From: Methylobacter sp.
Lineage (GTDB): Bacteria; Pseudomonadota; Gammaproteobacteria; Methylococcales; Methylomonadaceae
Reading direction: 5' to 3'
Assembly (NCBI GenBank): GCA_030699385.1
Contig: JAUYMY010000024.1
Coordinates: 81,402-145,401 of the forward strand
DNA length: 64,000 nt
Every line of letters begins with the position of its first letter. Positions within the stretch are counted from its first letter, which is position 1. Positions 29,193 to 37,865 of the stretch are shown here, piece after piece. The notes beneath the pieces are model-generated. The model saw nothing but the letters and a program-made list of their open reading frames with translations. It was not told the DNA's origin and made no database searches. A program made the position numbers and the translations under genes.

Positions 29193-29495
29193 GTGGACAA
29201 AAACACGCAAACAGAATTAGAAGCGGCCGCATTCAGACGCTTGGTCAGTCATTTACAAAAGAATACCGATGTTCAGAATATCGATTTAATGCTGTTGGCC
29301 GATTTTTGCCGAAACTGTCTGGCTAAATGGTATCTGGCAGAGGCGGTAGAGCAGGGCGTTGCTATGGATTACGAACAGGCCAGGGAAATTATTTACGGTA
29401 TGCCTTATAGCGAATGGAAAGACAAATTTCAAACCGAGGCAACGCCTGAACAATTAGCTGCTTTCGAGCGTAAACAACAGGCCAAATCAGCATGA
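29193..29495 (+). CDS. DUF1244 family protein
   Basis: A 100-residue protein of the DUF1244 family, recognisable by AAFRRLVSHLQKNTDVQNIDLMLLADFCRNCLAKWY and MDYEQAREIIYGMPYSEWK. Function is unknown; the fold is helical. Translation starts at GTG with TTTGGAG about 9 bases upstream. Its end overlaps the methyltransferase gene by 4 bases. Confidence 0.9.
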   Translation: MDKNTQTELEAAAFRRLVSHLQKNTDVQNIDLMLLADFCRNCLAKWYLAEAVEQGVAMDYEQAREIIYGMPYSEWKDKFQTEATPEQLAAFERKQQAKSA

Positions 29496-30232
29496 CCGAT
29501 CAATCAAAATATGATGCTTTATTTTCCGGTGTTATCGGCAAGGATTACGAGCTGCTCAATTTAATTTGCCCGTCGGCAACGCAAATGAGCCGTTTGGTAG
29601 GCGGCGCTGTTGCCGAATATGCGGAACAAGCACAGGCTAATCTAGCCGTTGTCGAACTCGGCGGCGGCACCGGCATCACCACCTTAGCGCTATTATCGGC
29701 CTCGGATAAGTTGAATATCATAAGCGTTGATAACGAGCCGGTCATGCAGGAACAAGCCAAGAAAAACCTGCAGCAATGGGCGGCAGAGGGAAAGCTGGTT
29801 TTTTGCGGCGATGATGCCTTGACCGCATTAAACAATCTTGACGGCGGCAGTGTCGATATTATCGCCAGCGCCTATACCTTGCACAATTTTCTCGACCATT
29901 ATCGTAGTGATGTCATCCAGGAGATTTTTCGAGTATTGAAACCCGGCGGTCAATTTATTAACGGCGACCGTTATGCTTTGGACGATATTTCTCTGCATAC
30001 GCGGACTATTCAGGACGAAATCAGTGGTTATTTCAAGGTGTTAGTAGAGCTTAATAAAATGGATGTACTCGAACATTGGATAGTGCATTTGTTCTCTGAT
30101 GAATCGGAAAACCATGCCATGCGCGAATCGGTCGCGTTAAAACAGCTCCAAGATGCCGGTTTTTCAGCCATTAACTTGAGCCATAGGCTAGCCGTCAACG
30201 CCTTAGTAACCGCCCAAAAACCAACGTTATAA
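29492..30232 (+). CDS. Class I SAM-dependent methyltransferase
   Basis: A 246-residue methyltransferase. The SAM loop is VVELGGGTGITTLALL (about residues 53-68), followed by the acidic ISVDNEPVMQEQAKK and IIASAYTLHNFLDHYR. The insertion FLDHYRSDVIQEIFRVLKPGG is standard for Methyltransf_25-type enzymes. Substrate is not identifiable. It is translationally coupled to the DUF1244 gene. Confidence 0.88.
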   Translation: MTDQSKYDALFSGVIGKDYELLNLICPSATQMSRLVGGAVAEYAEQAQANLAVVELGGGTGITTLALLSASDKLNIISVDNEPVMQEQAKKNLQQWAAEGKLVFCGDDALTALNNLDGGSVDIIASAYTLHNFLDHYRSDVIQEIFRVLKPGGQFINGDRYALDDISLHTRTIQDEISGYFKVLVELNKMDVLEHWIVHLFSDESENHAMRESVALKQLQDAGFSAINLSHRLAVNALVTAQKPTL

Positions 30233-30240
30233 ATGCCACT

Positions 30241-31473
30241 ATGAAATACTTGCTACCCTTTATCATGGCTACCCAACTCAGCGGCTGCGCGAGTATAGGC
30301 AAGGGCATGGTTGAGGCCTATCTGGAAAAACAGCAGTTCATTGACACCCGTGTTTGCGAGATTTGGGGAGAGCCTTTTAATGGATTATCGCCGTTTCTGG
30401 GCAATAACCAAGGCAAAATGAAAGTACTGATGGTGCATGGCGTGGGTGATCATTTACCGGGATATTCCACGCAATTTGTAGAAAAATTGACCAAAGAACT
30501 GGACTTGCCGGTGATGTCGAAACAGTATAAAAACATTAGCCTGACCAGTCGGATCGATAACAGCAAAAATCTGGGCAACTTACGCATTACCCGCTGGCTG
30601 AGCAAAGACAGAAGCAAGGAATTGCTGTTTTACGAATTAACCTGGTCAATCATAACCGCCAAACAAAAAGAAGTACTTGCCTATGATAATTCAGGGGAAT
30701 ATTCCTTTCGCAGAAGCGAAGTTAATGATCTGATGAAGAAGTTTTCCAATGATACCAGTCCTGACCCGATTATTTATCTGGGCGAGAGCAGGGAAGACAT
30801 ACTGGTTTCATTTGGTCAATCGTTCTGTTGGATGACTAAAAGTAATTGGGACGATTTGCCAGATGATAATGCGCAGCAAGCCTGTTCGTTTAATGACAGT
30901 AGTTCAGCGGCTAACATTCATGTTGATCAATACGCCTTTATTTCTCACAGCTTAGGTAGTCGCATCGCTATTGACGGTATGCAACGCATTGCATCGTTAT
31001 TGGATAAGCGGAGCGTTGCATTTAGCAATGCCTTAAAGAACAAAAAAATCCCCATTTATATGATGTCTAATCAATTGCCGATGTTGCAATTAGGTCGCAA
31101 ATTGCCGGATGTCAGCAACGAAAACGTTGCCTATTGTCGGCCGGAAGGTGAAAAATATAATCAACGCATGCTGGCTAAAACACCGATCATAGCCTTCAGC
31201 GATCCTAATGATTTATTAAGTTACGCAATCCCACATGGCTTTGTCGAAAAATACCTCGATTCACGATTATGTATTGATGTCACCAATATCAACATTAATG
31301 TAGCGACCATCTTTGATGCATTCGGTCTGGGCAAACTCGCCAATCCACTTGATGCCCATGTCGGTTACGATACCGATGATCGTGTTGTCGCACTGATCGC
31401 CAAAGGCATTGGCAACAAAAATACCGCCAAGATTGTAAACGAACGCTGCCGGTGGATTGAAACGATAGATTAG
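30241..31473 (+). CDS. Lipoprotein with alpha/beta-hydrolase features
   Basis: A 410-residue lipoprotein (lipobox QLSGC, C16). Two elements suggest an alpha/beta hydrolase: MKVLMVHGVGDHLPGYS (oxyanion HG region, about residues 60-75) and YAFISHSLGSRIAIDG (nucleophile elbow G/S-H-S-L-G, about 235-250). A late His in DAHVGYDTDDR could complete a triad. It may be an esterase or lipase acting at the envelope; the substrate is unknown. This is the last chromosomal gene before the prophage array. Confidence 0.7.
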   Translation: MKYLLPFIMATQLSGCASIGKGMVEAYLEKQQFIDTRVCEIWGEPFNGLSPFLGNNQGKMKVLMVHGVGDHLPGYSTQFVEKLTKELDLPVMSKQYKNISLTSRIDNSKNLGNLRITRWLSKDRSKELLFYELTWSIITAKQKEVLAYDNSGEYSFRRSEVNDLMKKFSNDTSPDPIIYLGESREDILVSFGQSFCWMTKSNWDDLPDDNAQQACSFNDSSSAANIHVDQYAFISHSLGSRIAIDGMQRIASLLDKRSVAFSNALKNKKIPIYMMSNQLPMLQLGRKLPDVSNENVAYCRPEGEKYNQRMLAKTPIIAFSDPNDLLSYAIPHGFVEKYLDSRLCIDVTNININVATIFDAFGLGKLANPLDAHVGYDTDDRVVALIAKGIGNKNTAKIVNERCRWIETID

Positions 31474-31521
31474 CGGATGGTTAGGCGGGTGCTATTGAGG
31501 ATTAACCGTCATTATTATTTA

Positions 31522-31549
31522 ATTTAACATAATATACAGTGTACGCCAT
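31522..31549 (-). other. Left dif-like junction (attL) of prophage 1
   Basis: The outer arm ATTTAACATAA (31522-31532) and spacer TATACA match the XerD arm and centre of E. coli dif exactly when read on the minus strand. The inner arm GTGTACGCC is degenerate compared with a normal XerC arm. This is expected where a host XerD arm has been joined to a phage XerC-side sequence. The site also encodes the last residues of the prophage 1 repressor. Confidence 0.85.
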
Positions 31550-31880
31550 TAATCATTTCCGCCGCCATAGTGTGGGCTAGACCCACCGAACCGAGCGCAA
31601 CGACTCCCCCTAGCATTACTCCTCTGTAAACGCGCTTTGATACGTCTTCCCATGCGTTTTTGACTTCGCCTTCACTTCTTGCCATTGCTGCTGCAATTAA
31701 AACCTCTGTTCTTTCGATTTTTAGTATGTCGGCTATTTTTATAGCTGTCTCATCTGCTACTGTTCCGCGTTTTCTGATTTGGCTTACTGATTCTCTTGTT
31801 ATATTTAGTAATTTAGCTGTTTTGTAATCGCTGCCGTTTTTTTCTTTTAAATCATCTAAATAGTTCAATATTGTTTTCAT
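31524..31880 (-). CDS. Phage repressor-like HTH protein (DUF3693-like)
   Basis: A 118-residue protein in its integrated form. Residues 10-50 form a helix-turn-helix (GSDYKTAKLLNITRESVSQI). The next part (DILKIERTEVLIAAAMARSE) is typical of DUF3693-type regulators of filamentous phages, and one hydrophobic stretch follows (about 87-105). AAAGGAG lies 7 bases before the ATG at 31880. The final codons (CILC and stop) are made by the dif sequence itself. In the phage circle the frame would run on for 38 more residues (see findings). It is divergent from the phage replication genes, as expected of a lysogeny regulator. Confidence 0.78.
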   Translation of the reverse strand: MKTILNYLDDLKEKNGSDYKTAKLLNITRESVSQIRKRGTVADETAIKIADILKIERTEVLIAAAMARSEGEVKNAWEDVSKRVYRGVMLGGVVALGSVGLAHTMAAEMINGVHCILC

Positions 31881-32001
31881 TGTTTTATTCTCCTTTAGGT
31901 TTTTAGTTAGTCTATGCTTGACAACTACTAATAACAATACGTAGTCTATGCTTGACGTGAGGCTAAGCTTCACGGTTTTTTACAACCATAGAGGCGAACC
32001 T

Positions 32002-32250
32002 ATGCAAATCCAACAGCCATTAAATACGGCCAGTTTTACTGATTTTGAGCAAATGCTCTTAATCTCGTTACTGACTGAAATTGTTAGCTCAATTCATGAA
32101 AAGCCACAAACTGACGAGTTTCGCATTGTCATATCAAACAGCTATATCGATCTGCTCAACAAATTTTTAGATTTATCAAAAAGACCTGGGGACGTTCGCC
32201 GCCATCCTGCTCAGTCCTCCGGTGCTGTGGGGCAGGGTGGCACCGTATGA
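32002..32250 (+). CDS. Hypothetical phage early protein
   Basis: An 82-residue protein, not recognised. It is helical in the first half (TDFEQMLLISLLTEIVSSIHE) and polar at the end. It is the first gene after the repressor's divergent promoter region and overlaps the next gene by 4 bases, so it belongs to the early replication operon of prophage 1. Confidence 0.6.
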   Translation: MQIQQPLNTASFTDFEQMLLISLLTEIVSSIHEKPQTDEFRIVISNSYIDLLNKFLDLSKRPGDVRRHPAQSSGAVGQGGTV

Positions 32251-32447
32251 CTGCCGAACCTATTTTCCGTTGTTCCGTATGCAATTCTTTAATTGTTCGT
32301 AAACGAAAGGGACCTGTTCGTAAAACGTGTTCTTCTTCTTGTCGTCAGATTTCTTATAGGCAATCCAAGATGGAGCGGGGTTTTAGTATGTATCGTGGTT
32401 ATTTTTACCCTTTATCTGATGTAGTGGAACAGGAGGTTACGTTATGA
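32247..32447 (+). CDS. Small zinc-ribbon protein of prophage 1 (copy A)
   Basis: A 66-residue protein with a probable four-cysteine zinc site: CSVC near the N-terminus, then CSSSC followed by RQISYRQ. The same pattern (CxxC, CSxxC, R/K-Q-x-x-Y-R) occurs in two other tiny proteins of this array (40835-40987 and 41914-42072). It is linked by ATGA overlaps to both neighbours in the replication operon. A nucleic-acid-binding regulator role is possible. Confidence 0.65.
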   Translation: MTAEPIFRCSVCNSLIVRKRKGPVRKTCSSSCRQISYRQSKMERGFSMYRGYFYPLSDVVEQEVTL

Positions 32448-32950
32448 CTGTCGAACGTATGCGCCAATGTACCGCTGAATCTATCAGAACAGCCGATAAG
32501 TCACATCTTGAACCGCTTCAGATGAATTATTACGCCAATGTCGATTGGGGCAGACAGCGCATTGATTCGTTGCCTCGGTCTACGTGTTCGTTGCTTTACG
32601 TCCCAGATCTGCCGTTAGATGATTTTTTTACGCCAAAGCCGACTGATAAAAATTATTCTGCTTTTGACCGTTTCGAGCGCCAATTGAAAACTGATTTAGA
32701 AATAAGATCATCAAACGCGGCTGAAGTCGAACTTGCAGAGGGCGACGGAAGCCGCGAAAGTCATTTTATTGAAGAAAACCGGCAATCATTGCCGGTCGTT
32801 GATGTAAAAAAAGCAGTTAATTTGTATTTTTCGGGCTTGGGCTGCGCCAATGCTGAAACCGTGAAAAGTTTGGGTCTCAGTAACACCCAAACTATCGCCG
32901 GACGTCCGGCAAAAACACGCATAAATCGCTCTGATTTTTTAGCGCGGTAA
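32444..32950 (+). CDS. Hypothetical phage protein, replication operon
   Basis: A 168-residue soluble protein with no recognised domain. The end KSLGLSNTQTIAGRPAKTRI followed by NRSDFLAR could be a small DNA-binding element, but this is weak. It overlaps the zinc-ribbon gene by 4 bases, and its stop abuts the replication gene directly, indicating tight coupling with replication initiation. Confidence 0.6.
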   Translation: MTVERMRQCTAESIRTADKSHLEPLQMNYYANVDWGRQRIDSLPRSTCSLLYVPDLPLDDFFTPKPTDKNYSAFDRFERQLKTDLEIRSSNAAEVELAEGDGSRESHFIEENRQSLPVVDVKKAVNLYFSGLGCANAETVKSLGLSNTQTIAGRPAKTRINRSDFLAR

Positions 32951-34123
32951 ATGATGATGAACGGTTTTTTTATTGACAAATTGAATATTGTCCAGAATCA
33001 CAATTTAGTTGGTGGTCTTTTGCCTGAGGTTGGCCGTGAAAAACTTTTTCGTGTTGATTTGAAAACCGGCGAAACCACCGAACTTTTAACCCATTTGAAA
33101 CTTGAAGGCTCCTACTCCAGCGCTTTGATTATCCGTTGTGACGGTTCAAAAGTTGAAGTTTACGGTAATCCCAGCCGCTGGGGTCGTATTGATAATTTGT
33201 ATGGTCTTGCTACCTTGGACGATTGTATTGCCGTCTACAACAATATTTTGGATGGCTTGGGGCTGCCACGTTTTACCAAATGCACTAAATACCTTTATTA
33301 CCAAGGCAAAGACGGCAAGCATGTTAATAAAACGGCTGATGGCGCTATTATCAAACATATCGATTTTACGCGTAATTTGTCGACCGGTCTTGGAAACGAG
33401 CGGCCTTTTTTAAAAGCTTTATCCACTCAATCAATAGGTCGGTCGGTTTCCCCTTTTTTGTACCCGGATGAAAACACCGTTGAATGGTACGGTGCCAACG
33501 TACAAAAGAAAGGCTCAACCTATCGCTATATCAAGGTCTACACCAAAACCGCCGACCTGTTACGCAATCAGCGGAAGCTTTGCCGGGATGCGACCGAAGA
33601 TGATTTTCAATATTTTGATGATCTATTGCAGTTTACCGTTACCAATGGAGTTATACGGGAAGAACACAGTTTTAAACGCGAATACTTACACCGGCACGAT
33701 CTTTTTGCCTACGGGCTGTTCGAACAGAACGCATTTAATCAAGAATTGCAGGTGATCACTGAACTTAGGAAACGCTTGGAGGTGTCCAATATGAAATATG
33801 AAACTATCGCAGACCAATTATTAAATGAAAAAATTTGTAAAAGTCGTCAATCGGCTAACTCAACTCAGATGTATTACAGCATGTGGTTGCATGGCGAATA
33901 TATGGATAAAACAAAAAGCCAGTATAGGGAGCATAAATCTCGTTTATTAAAGCTTGGTATCGACATTAGCCAAAAACTCGACATTACCCGCGCTCCGCTA
34001 CGTCTGAAAGCATCGCAAATTATAGAGGTCAATATTACTCAGCCGCCGTCTTGGTATCGTCATCCCGAAATACCTACATTAACCATCACCCCACCTAAAC
34101 CACAATTAAGGCTTGTTGCCTAA
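32951..34123 (+). CDS. Phage replication initiation protein, gene II/X (CRI) family
   Basis: A 390-residue protein of the filamentous-phage gene II/X replication family. It should nick the plus-strand origin and drive rolling-circle replication. Typical segments are GFFIDKLNIVQNHN, VYGNPSRWGRIDNLYGL, LDGLGLPRF and RVYIKVYTK-like KVYTKTADLLRN. Three in-frame ATGs start the gene; the first abuts the preceding stop codon. It is followed 12 bases later by the ssDNA-binding protein gene, the standard order. The type differs from that of prophage 2. Confidence 0.88.
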   Translation: MMMNGFFIDKLNIVQNHNLVGGLLPEVGREKLFRVDLKTGETTELLTHLKLEGSYSSALIIRCDGSKVEVYGNPSRWGRIDNLYGLATLDDCIAVYNNILDGLGLPRFTKCTKYLYYQGKDGKHVNKTADGAIIKHIDFTRNLSTGLGNERPFLKALSTQSIGRSVSPFLYPDENTVEWYGANVQKKGSTYRYIKVYTKTADLLRNQRKLCRDATEDDFQYFDDLLQFTVTNGVIREEHSFKREYLHRHDLFAYGLFEQNAFNQELQVITELRKRLEVSNMKYETIADQLLNEKICKSRQSANSTQMYYSMWLHGEYMDKTKSQYREHKSRLLKLGIDISQKLDITRAPLRLKASQIIEVNITQPPSWYRHPEIPTLTITPPKPQLRLVA

Positions 34124-34135
34124 GGAAATAAAAAA

Positions 34136-34489
34136 ATGGCTTTAAATTTAGAAGTTTTAGAAGTTTTAGAAGACATTGACCCAACATCACGCCAGCCGCG
34201 TATCCGTGCGCGCGTTCGCGAACTTAAACCGCGTATGCATCTCGTTAACCTTAAAAATTGCGATGCCGAACAAATTTCAACTATTAAAAATAATGTTGGT
34301 GCTGTTCTTTCGCTCCCCGGTCGTGAAATGATGATGGACGGGCGTTTTATCTTGTCCATTCCACAAACAGAAGAAGAGTTTTTTATTGTTCGTCCTGCGG
34401 TTCCGGTTGCCGTGTCTAAGACCGTTGAAATTTCCTCATCTGATGCTAATGCAAAAGGTGATAACCCTCAACTTCGTAAAGTTGGGTAA
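34136..34489 (+). CDS. Phage ssDNA-binding protein (gene V-like)
   Basis: A 117-residue protein in the gene V position between the replication gene and coat genes. The beta-rich start (LEVLEDIDPTSRQPRIRARVREL) and length suit a phage ssDNA-binding protein that coats new single strands and hands them to the assembly machine. The C-terminus is polar and probably disordered. Assignment is by position and size more than by motif. Confidence 0.65.
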   Translation: MALNLEVLEVLEDIDPTSRQPRIRARVRELKPRMHLVNLKNCDAEQISTIKNNVGAVLSLPGREMMMDGRFILSIPQTEEEFFIVRPAVPVAVSKTVEISSSDANAKGDNPQLRKVG

Positions 34490-34492
34490 ACC

Positions 34493-34585
34493 ATGACATT
34501 AGATTCCGTTGTTTACGTGCTTGAAGCCGGTTTTATATCGCTTTCTTTTTGCCTTGGCTTTATCGCTGGTCTCTGGGTGCTTTAA
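34493..34585 (+). CDS. Tiny hydrophobic coat-like protein (pVII/pIX type)
   Basis: A 30-residue peptide, almost entirely one membrane helix (AGFISLSFCLGFIAGLWVL). Size, hydrophobicity and location between the ssDNA-binding and major coat genes match the tip proteins pVII and pIX of Ff phages. Its stop overlaps the next start with one shared base. Confidence 0.6.
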   Translation: MTLDSVVYVLEAGFISLSFCLGFIAGLWVL

Positions 34586-34702
34586 ATGACTGAATCCGAT
34601 GTATCAGCGCTAATCGGTTATTTTCTTTCGTCTTTTGGCGTGGGAATGATTAGCGCTATTTTGTTGCGCATTTTCCGCCGCGCTGCGGGATTTGTTCGTT
34701 AA
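34586..34702 (+). CDS. Tiny hydrophobic coat-like protein (pVII/pIX type)
   Basis: A 38-residue peptide with one membrane helix (ALIGYFLSSFGVGMISAILL) and a basic end (RIFRRAAGFVR), as in filamentous-phage minor coat proteins. It begins directly after the stop of the previous tiny gene, so the two are coupled. The pair probably forms the leading tip of the virion. Confidence 0.6.
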   Translation: MTESDVSALIGYFLSSFGVGMISAILLRIFRRAAGFVR

Positions 34703-34730
34703 TTTAATTTTAAAAATAGGTTTTTTAATT

Positions 34731-34958
34731 ATGAAAAATTCAAAAATTGCAAAAGTTGCGTTGGCTTCTGGTGGTTTTATTTTGATGACATTAAGTGAGG
34801 CTCAAGCTGCTTTAAATGCAGGCGTGGCTACAGGTTTTACCGCGTTACAAGCTGATGCTTTGGAATTAGTTGATCTTGTCTGGCCTGTCACTATTGCCGT
34901 GACTGTCGCATTTATTATCCTCGGTCTGTTTAAACGAGCTGCTTCTAAAGCGGTTTAA
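34731..34958 (+). CDS. Major coat protein pVIII-like, prophage 1
   Basis: A 75-residue precursor. The signal peptide ends at SEAQA, giving a mature protein of about 49 residues. The mature chain has an amphipathic N-terminal part with one or two acids, a membrane helix (VWPVTIAVTVAFIILGLF) and a basic end (KRAASKAV) that would face the DNA. This is the classic major coat layout of filamentous phages. Confidence 0.88.
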   Translation: MKNSKIAKVALASGGFILMTLSEAQAALNAGVATGFTALQADALELVDLVWPVTIAVTVAFIILGLFKRAASKAV

Positions 34959-34991
34959 TTAATTAATACGCCCAATATATTGGTTCCAGCA

Positions 34992-37508
34992 ATGAAAAAA
35001 AAAACTTTATTTAGTGTTTTCTCCCCATTTTTTTTAGTTTTTTTACTTTGGGCGTATTCTTCTCAAACTTTTGCTTACTGTGGCATGATTGCATCTGATG
35101 ATTCAGCAACGTGTGCTCAGAAAAATTTATCGCGGTTACAGTTTGCATATTGTATAGATAACCCGTATATGGGTGCTGTTACGATGAATTGCAGTGATAA
35201 AGAGTCGTTGTGTGCTGCGTCTCCTAATTCGCCTCAATGTTTGCCAGAGCCAGAGCCAGAGCCAACACCAACGTTGTTTCCATGTTCAGAAACTTTATGT
35301 TTTGGTCAAGGTTCAAATGTTGCATGTTTAGATGCCGAGGGCTCTCCATCGTCAAAATTTTGTCCTGTTTCCGACCCCGAACCTGAACAACCACCGTCTT
35401 TAACACCGTGTTCGATCATTGCGTGTAGCGATACCCCGCAACAATGTCTAGCGCCTGATGGCAGCACCGGTACAGCTCCAACGTGTACCGAACCAGAACC
35501 TGAACAGCCACCTTCATTAACACCGTGCTCAATCATTGCGTGTAGCGATACGCCGCAACAGTGCTTAGCGCCTGATGGCAGCACAGGCACAGCTCCGACG
35601 TGTACCGAACCCGAATCAGAACAACCACCGTCTTTAACGCCGTGCTCCATTATTGCGTGTAGCGATACACCGCAACAGTGCTTAGCGCCCGATGGCAGCA
35701 CCGGCACAGCTCCAACGTGTACGGCTCCACCTGACGATGGCGGCGGTACGATTCCTCCTGATGATGGTGGCGGCACAACCAATCCTCCCGATGGTGGCGG
35801 TGGCACAACTAATCCTCCCGATGGTGGCGGTGGCACAACCAATCCTCCCGATGATGGCGGTGGTACTGCTCCCGGTGATGATGGCGGTGGTACTGCTCCT
35901 GGTGATGATGGCGGCGGTACTGGTCCCGGCACTGATCCTGTTGATGGCGTTAATTCGTCATTGCCTCAGTGCGCCAATTTGATTTGTGCTAGCCTAGATC
36001 AGCCGTGTTTAAACGGCGACAGTCAGAGCGTTAAATTAGCGTGTCCTGTGTCTTATTGTTCCGCAGGTCAAAATCCGATTACGCATAAATGTAAATTTAT
36101 TGATACTCGCGGTACAGCAATGAGTTGTTTGGACGGTTCAACCATTTACGCACCTCAAACATGCCCGTCAACATGGTACGACCAATATGTTGTCCCCGAG
36201 GACGGTCAACTTATACAGTGCAATAATGGCGATTTTGCCCTTGCTCATCGTTCCTGCTGGTTAAATTACATTGATTTGCTTTATCACGGTGACGTTGAAC
36301 ATGCGTTTCGAGGAGTTAACTTTTATTTTGGTACGTCGAATTTGACGGGCATTACTTCTATTGGTCTCGGTCTTGCTAAATTTACTTTTTCGCCTAATTC
36401 GCCGACTGGTTTATTGGCTAATTTTCCGTTGATGCGTTTAACCGGTCCGAAGTCGCAATTTATGAATGTAGCTTCAACAGTGCCTACTAATTCGCTAGGT
36501 CGATCATTGGCACGATCATTTAAAGCTAATCCAACTTCGCCTTATGTATCGTCGTTTGTTGAAAAAACGGCTGCTTTAGGTTTTCCGGTTGTTGTCAATC
36601 CGAACACTGGATTAGTTACTCCCCTTGGCTCTAATGTCTCGTTGTCGAATAATCAATTAGCTGAAATTGCTTTTTCTCTAACTAAATATTACCCGGTTAG
36701 TTTGCAACATCCTATTGCCGTTGAGCCGTTGCCGTTGCCGCTTGATGAACTTGCGGATTTTCTTTTTCCGTACGATTATCCTTGGATGCTCCCGGGTGTT
36801 AGCGGTCTTGAGGCGGATTTAAACCGGCTTTTCGGTTTAATTTATCAACCCGCGTCTAATTTTCCGTCGTTAACTCCAAGTAGCTCGTTTATTAGATTTG
36901 CTGATATTCCGTTTCCTGTCCTTGCGCCTGTTTACAGTGAAATTCCGCCGTTTCAGATTTATGATTACACGTTGTATGTGCCGGCTTTTTGGAATCGTTC
37001 GCCGATTTCCGCCACGTCCCTTCCTCCGCTTGTGACTTTTCGCCCGGATACTGCGCCTCAAAATTACATTCCGTTTTCTCCGACCGCAACACCAACACCA
37101 ACGCCTACACCAACGCCTACACCAACGCCGACACCAACGCCGACACCAACGCCAACGCCGAATCCAACACCAATACCGAATCCAACGGTAACGTTGCCCA
37201 CTGTCCCAACTCTGATAGATCCGACTGTGTCCGATTATTTGCCGGTGCCTCCCACTGTTTTTACTGATACTGATGATTATTTTGGTTTTTTGCCGATGGA
37301 AAACCCGTTTGAGTTTAATGTATCTGATTATTTGCCAACAATTCCCCAAACGTCGTGCTACTACGAAATTCATCGGGTTATTTTTGGTTTTGCGTTTGAT
37401 TTTGCGCCGTGTGTACCGCTTCAACCGCTCCGGGCTGTTTTACAGTGGGCTTTTGCTGTTTTGACTGCTTGGGCTTGTTTTCTTTTGATTTTTAGAACTA
37501 ATTTATAA
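34992..37508 (+). CDS. pIII-like adsorption protein with cysteine repeats, prophage 1
   Basis: An 838-residue exported protein in the pIII position. It has a signal peptide (cleavage near SQTFA), several short cysteine modules, then three near-identical 39-residue repeats (PPSLTPCSIIACSDTPQQC and following). A Gly-Pro-Asp linker (PPDGGGGTTN units), a large central domain with few cysteines, a Thr-Pro repeat tract and a C-terminal membrane anchor (AVLQWAFAVLTAWACFLLIF) complete it. It should sit at the virion tip and bind the host receptor. The ATG at 34992 is preferred over the in-frame TTG at 34980. It is unusually large for a pIII. Confidence 0.82.
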   Translation: MKKKTLFSVFSPFFLVFLLWAYSSQTFAYCGMIASDDSATCAQKNLSRLQFAYCIDNPYMGAVTMNCSDKESLCAASPNSPQCLPEPEPEPTPTLFPCSETLCFGQGSNVACLDAEGSPSSKFCPVSDPEPEQPPSLTPCSIIACSDTPQQCLAPDGSTGTAPTCTEPEPEQPPSLTPCSIIACSDTPQQCLAPDGSTGTAPTCTEPESEQPPSLTPCSIIACSDTPQQCLAPDGSTGTAPTCTAPPDDGGGTIPPDDGGGTTNPPDGGGGTTNPPDGGGGTTNPPDDGGGTAPGDDGGGTAPGDDGGGTGPGTDPVDGVNSSLPQCANLICASLDQPCLNGDSQSVKLACPVSYCSAGQNPITHKCKFIDTRGTAMSCLDGSTIYAPQTCPSTWYDQYVVPEDGQLIQCNNGDFALAHRSCWLNYIDLLYHGDVEHAFRGVNFYFGTSNLTGITSIGLGLAKFTFSPNSPTGLLANFPLMRLTGPKSQFMNVASTVPTNSLGRSLARSFKANPTSPYVSSFVEKTAALGFPVVVNPNTGLVTPLGSNVSLSNNQLAEIAFSLTKYYPVSLQHPIAVEPLPLPLDELADFLFPYDYPWMLPGVSGLEADLNRLFGLIYQPASNFPSLTPSSSFIRFADIPFPVLAPVYSEIPPFQIYDYTLYVPAFWNRSPISATSLPPLVTFRPDTAPQNYIPFSPTATPTPTPTPTPTPTPTPTPTPTPTPNPTPIPNPTVTLPTVPTLIDPTVSDYLPVPPTVFTDTDDYFGFLPMENPFEFNVSDYLPTIPQTSCYYEIHRVIFGFAFDFAPCVPLQPLRAVLQWAFAVLTAWACFLLIFRTNL
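35379..35723 (+). repeat. Tandem 117-bp coding repeats (three copies)
   Basis: Three in-frame copies of a 39-residue unit inside the pIII-like gene. Proteins are identical except for a Pro to Ser change at the start of the third copy. The DNA differs at many third codon positions. Confidence 0.9.
37089..37190 (+). repeat. ACACCAACG-type microsatellite coding Thr-Pro repeats
   Basis: Hexamer-like repeats (ACACCAACGCC variants) that encode about 13 Thr-Pro pairs and then Asn-Pro/Ile-Pro units. It probably forms a rigid spacer in the adhesin and is prone to slippage length change. Confidence 0.85.
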
Positions 37509-37517
37509 AGGTGATTT

Positions 37518-37847
37518 ATGGGTGTTTTATTCGGCGTTTTGATGAATTTTTTAGTCGATCAATTCGGAAAACTGTTTTTACATTCTGCGTTTAAAATTGC
37601 GATAACGTTGTTATTTATATCGTTGGTTGTTGCCGCTATTGTTGCGTATGTTTCGACGTTTGGCACAATTGTTAACGGCATAGCTCAATCTGTCCCGGAA
37701 ATCGTTCATGGTGTCTGGGGCTGGGTAATGCCACCAAACACAAATATTTGTCTGTTTGCGCTTTTTTCCTGCGTTATGCTGCGTTTTGTTACCCGTCAGT
37801 ATTTATTGCTCATGAATAATCGTTTTCGTGCGGCCATATCCAATTAA
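37518..37847 (+). CDS. pVI-like minor coat protein, prophage 1
   Basis: A 109-residue hydrophobic protein with three predicted membrane helices. It sits between the pIII-like and zot genes, the usual place of gene VI. Size and topology fit the tail-tip protein that joins pIII to the virion. An AGGTG ribosome-binding site precedes the ATG. Confidence 0.78.
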   Translation: MGVLFGVLMNFLVDQFGKLFLHSAFKIAITLLFISLVVAAIVAYVSTFGTIVNGIAQSVPEIVHGVWGWVMPPNTNICLFALFSCVMLRFVTRQYLLLMNNRFRAAISN

Positions 37848-37865
37848 CGTAACGGATAACGAAAA

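Noticed and set aside
35306..37424. Long minus-strand frames opposite the prophage 1 adhesin (208 and 184 residues)
   Set aside because: They arise from Gly/Pro and Thr-Pro repeats read on the other strand; no start signals or recognisable domains.
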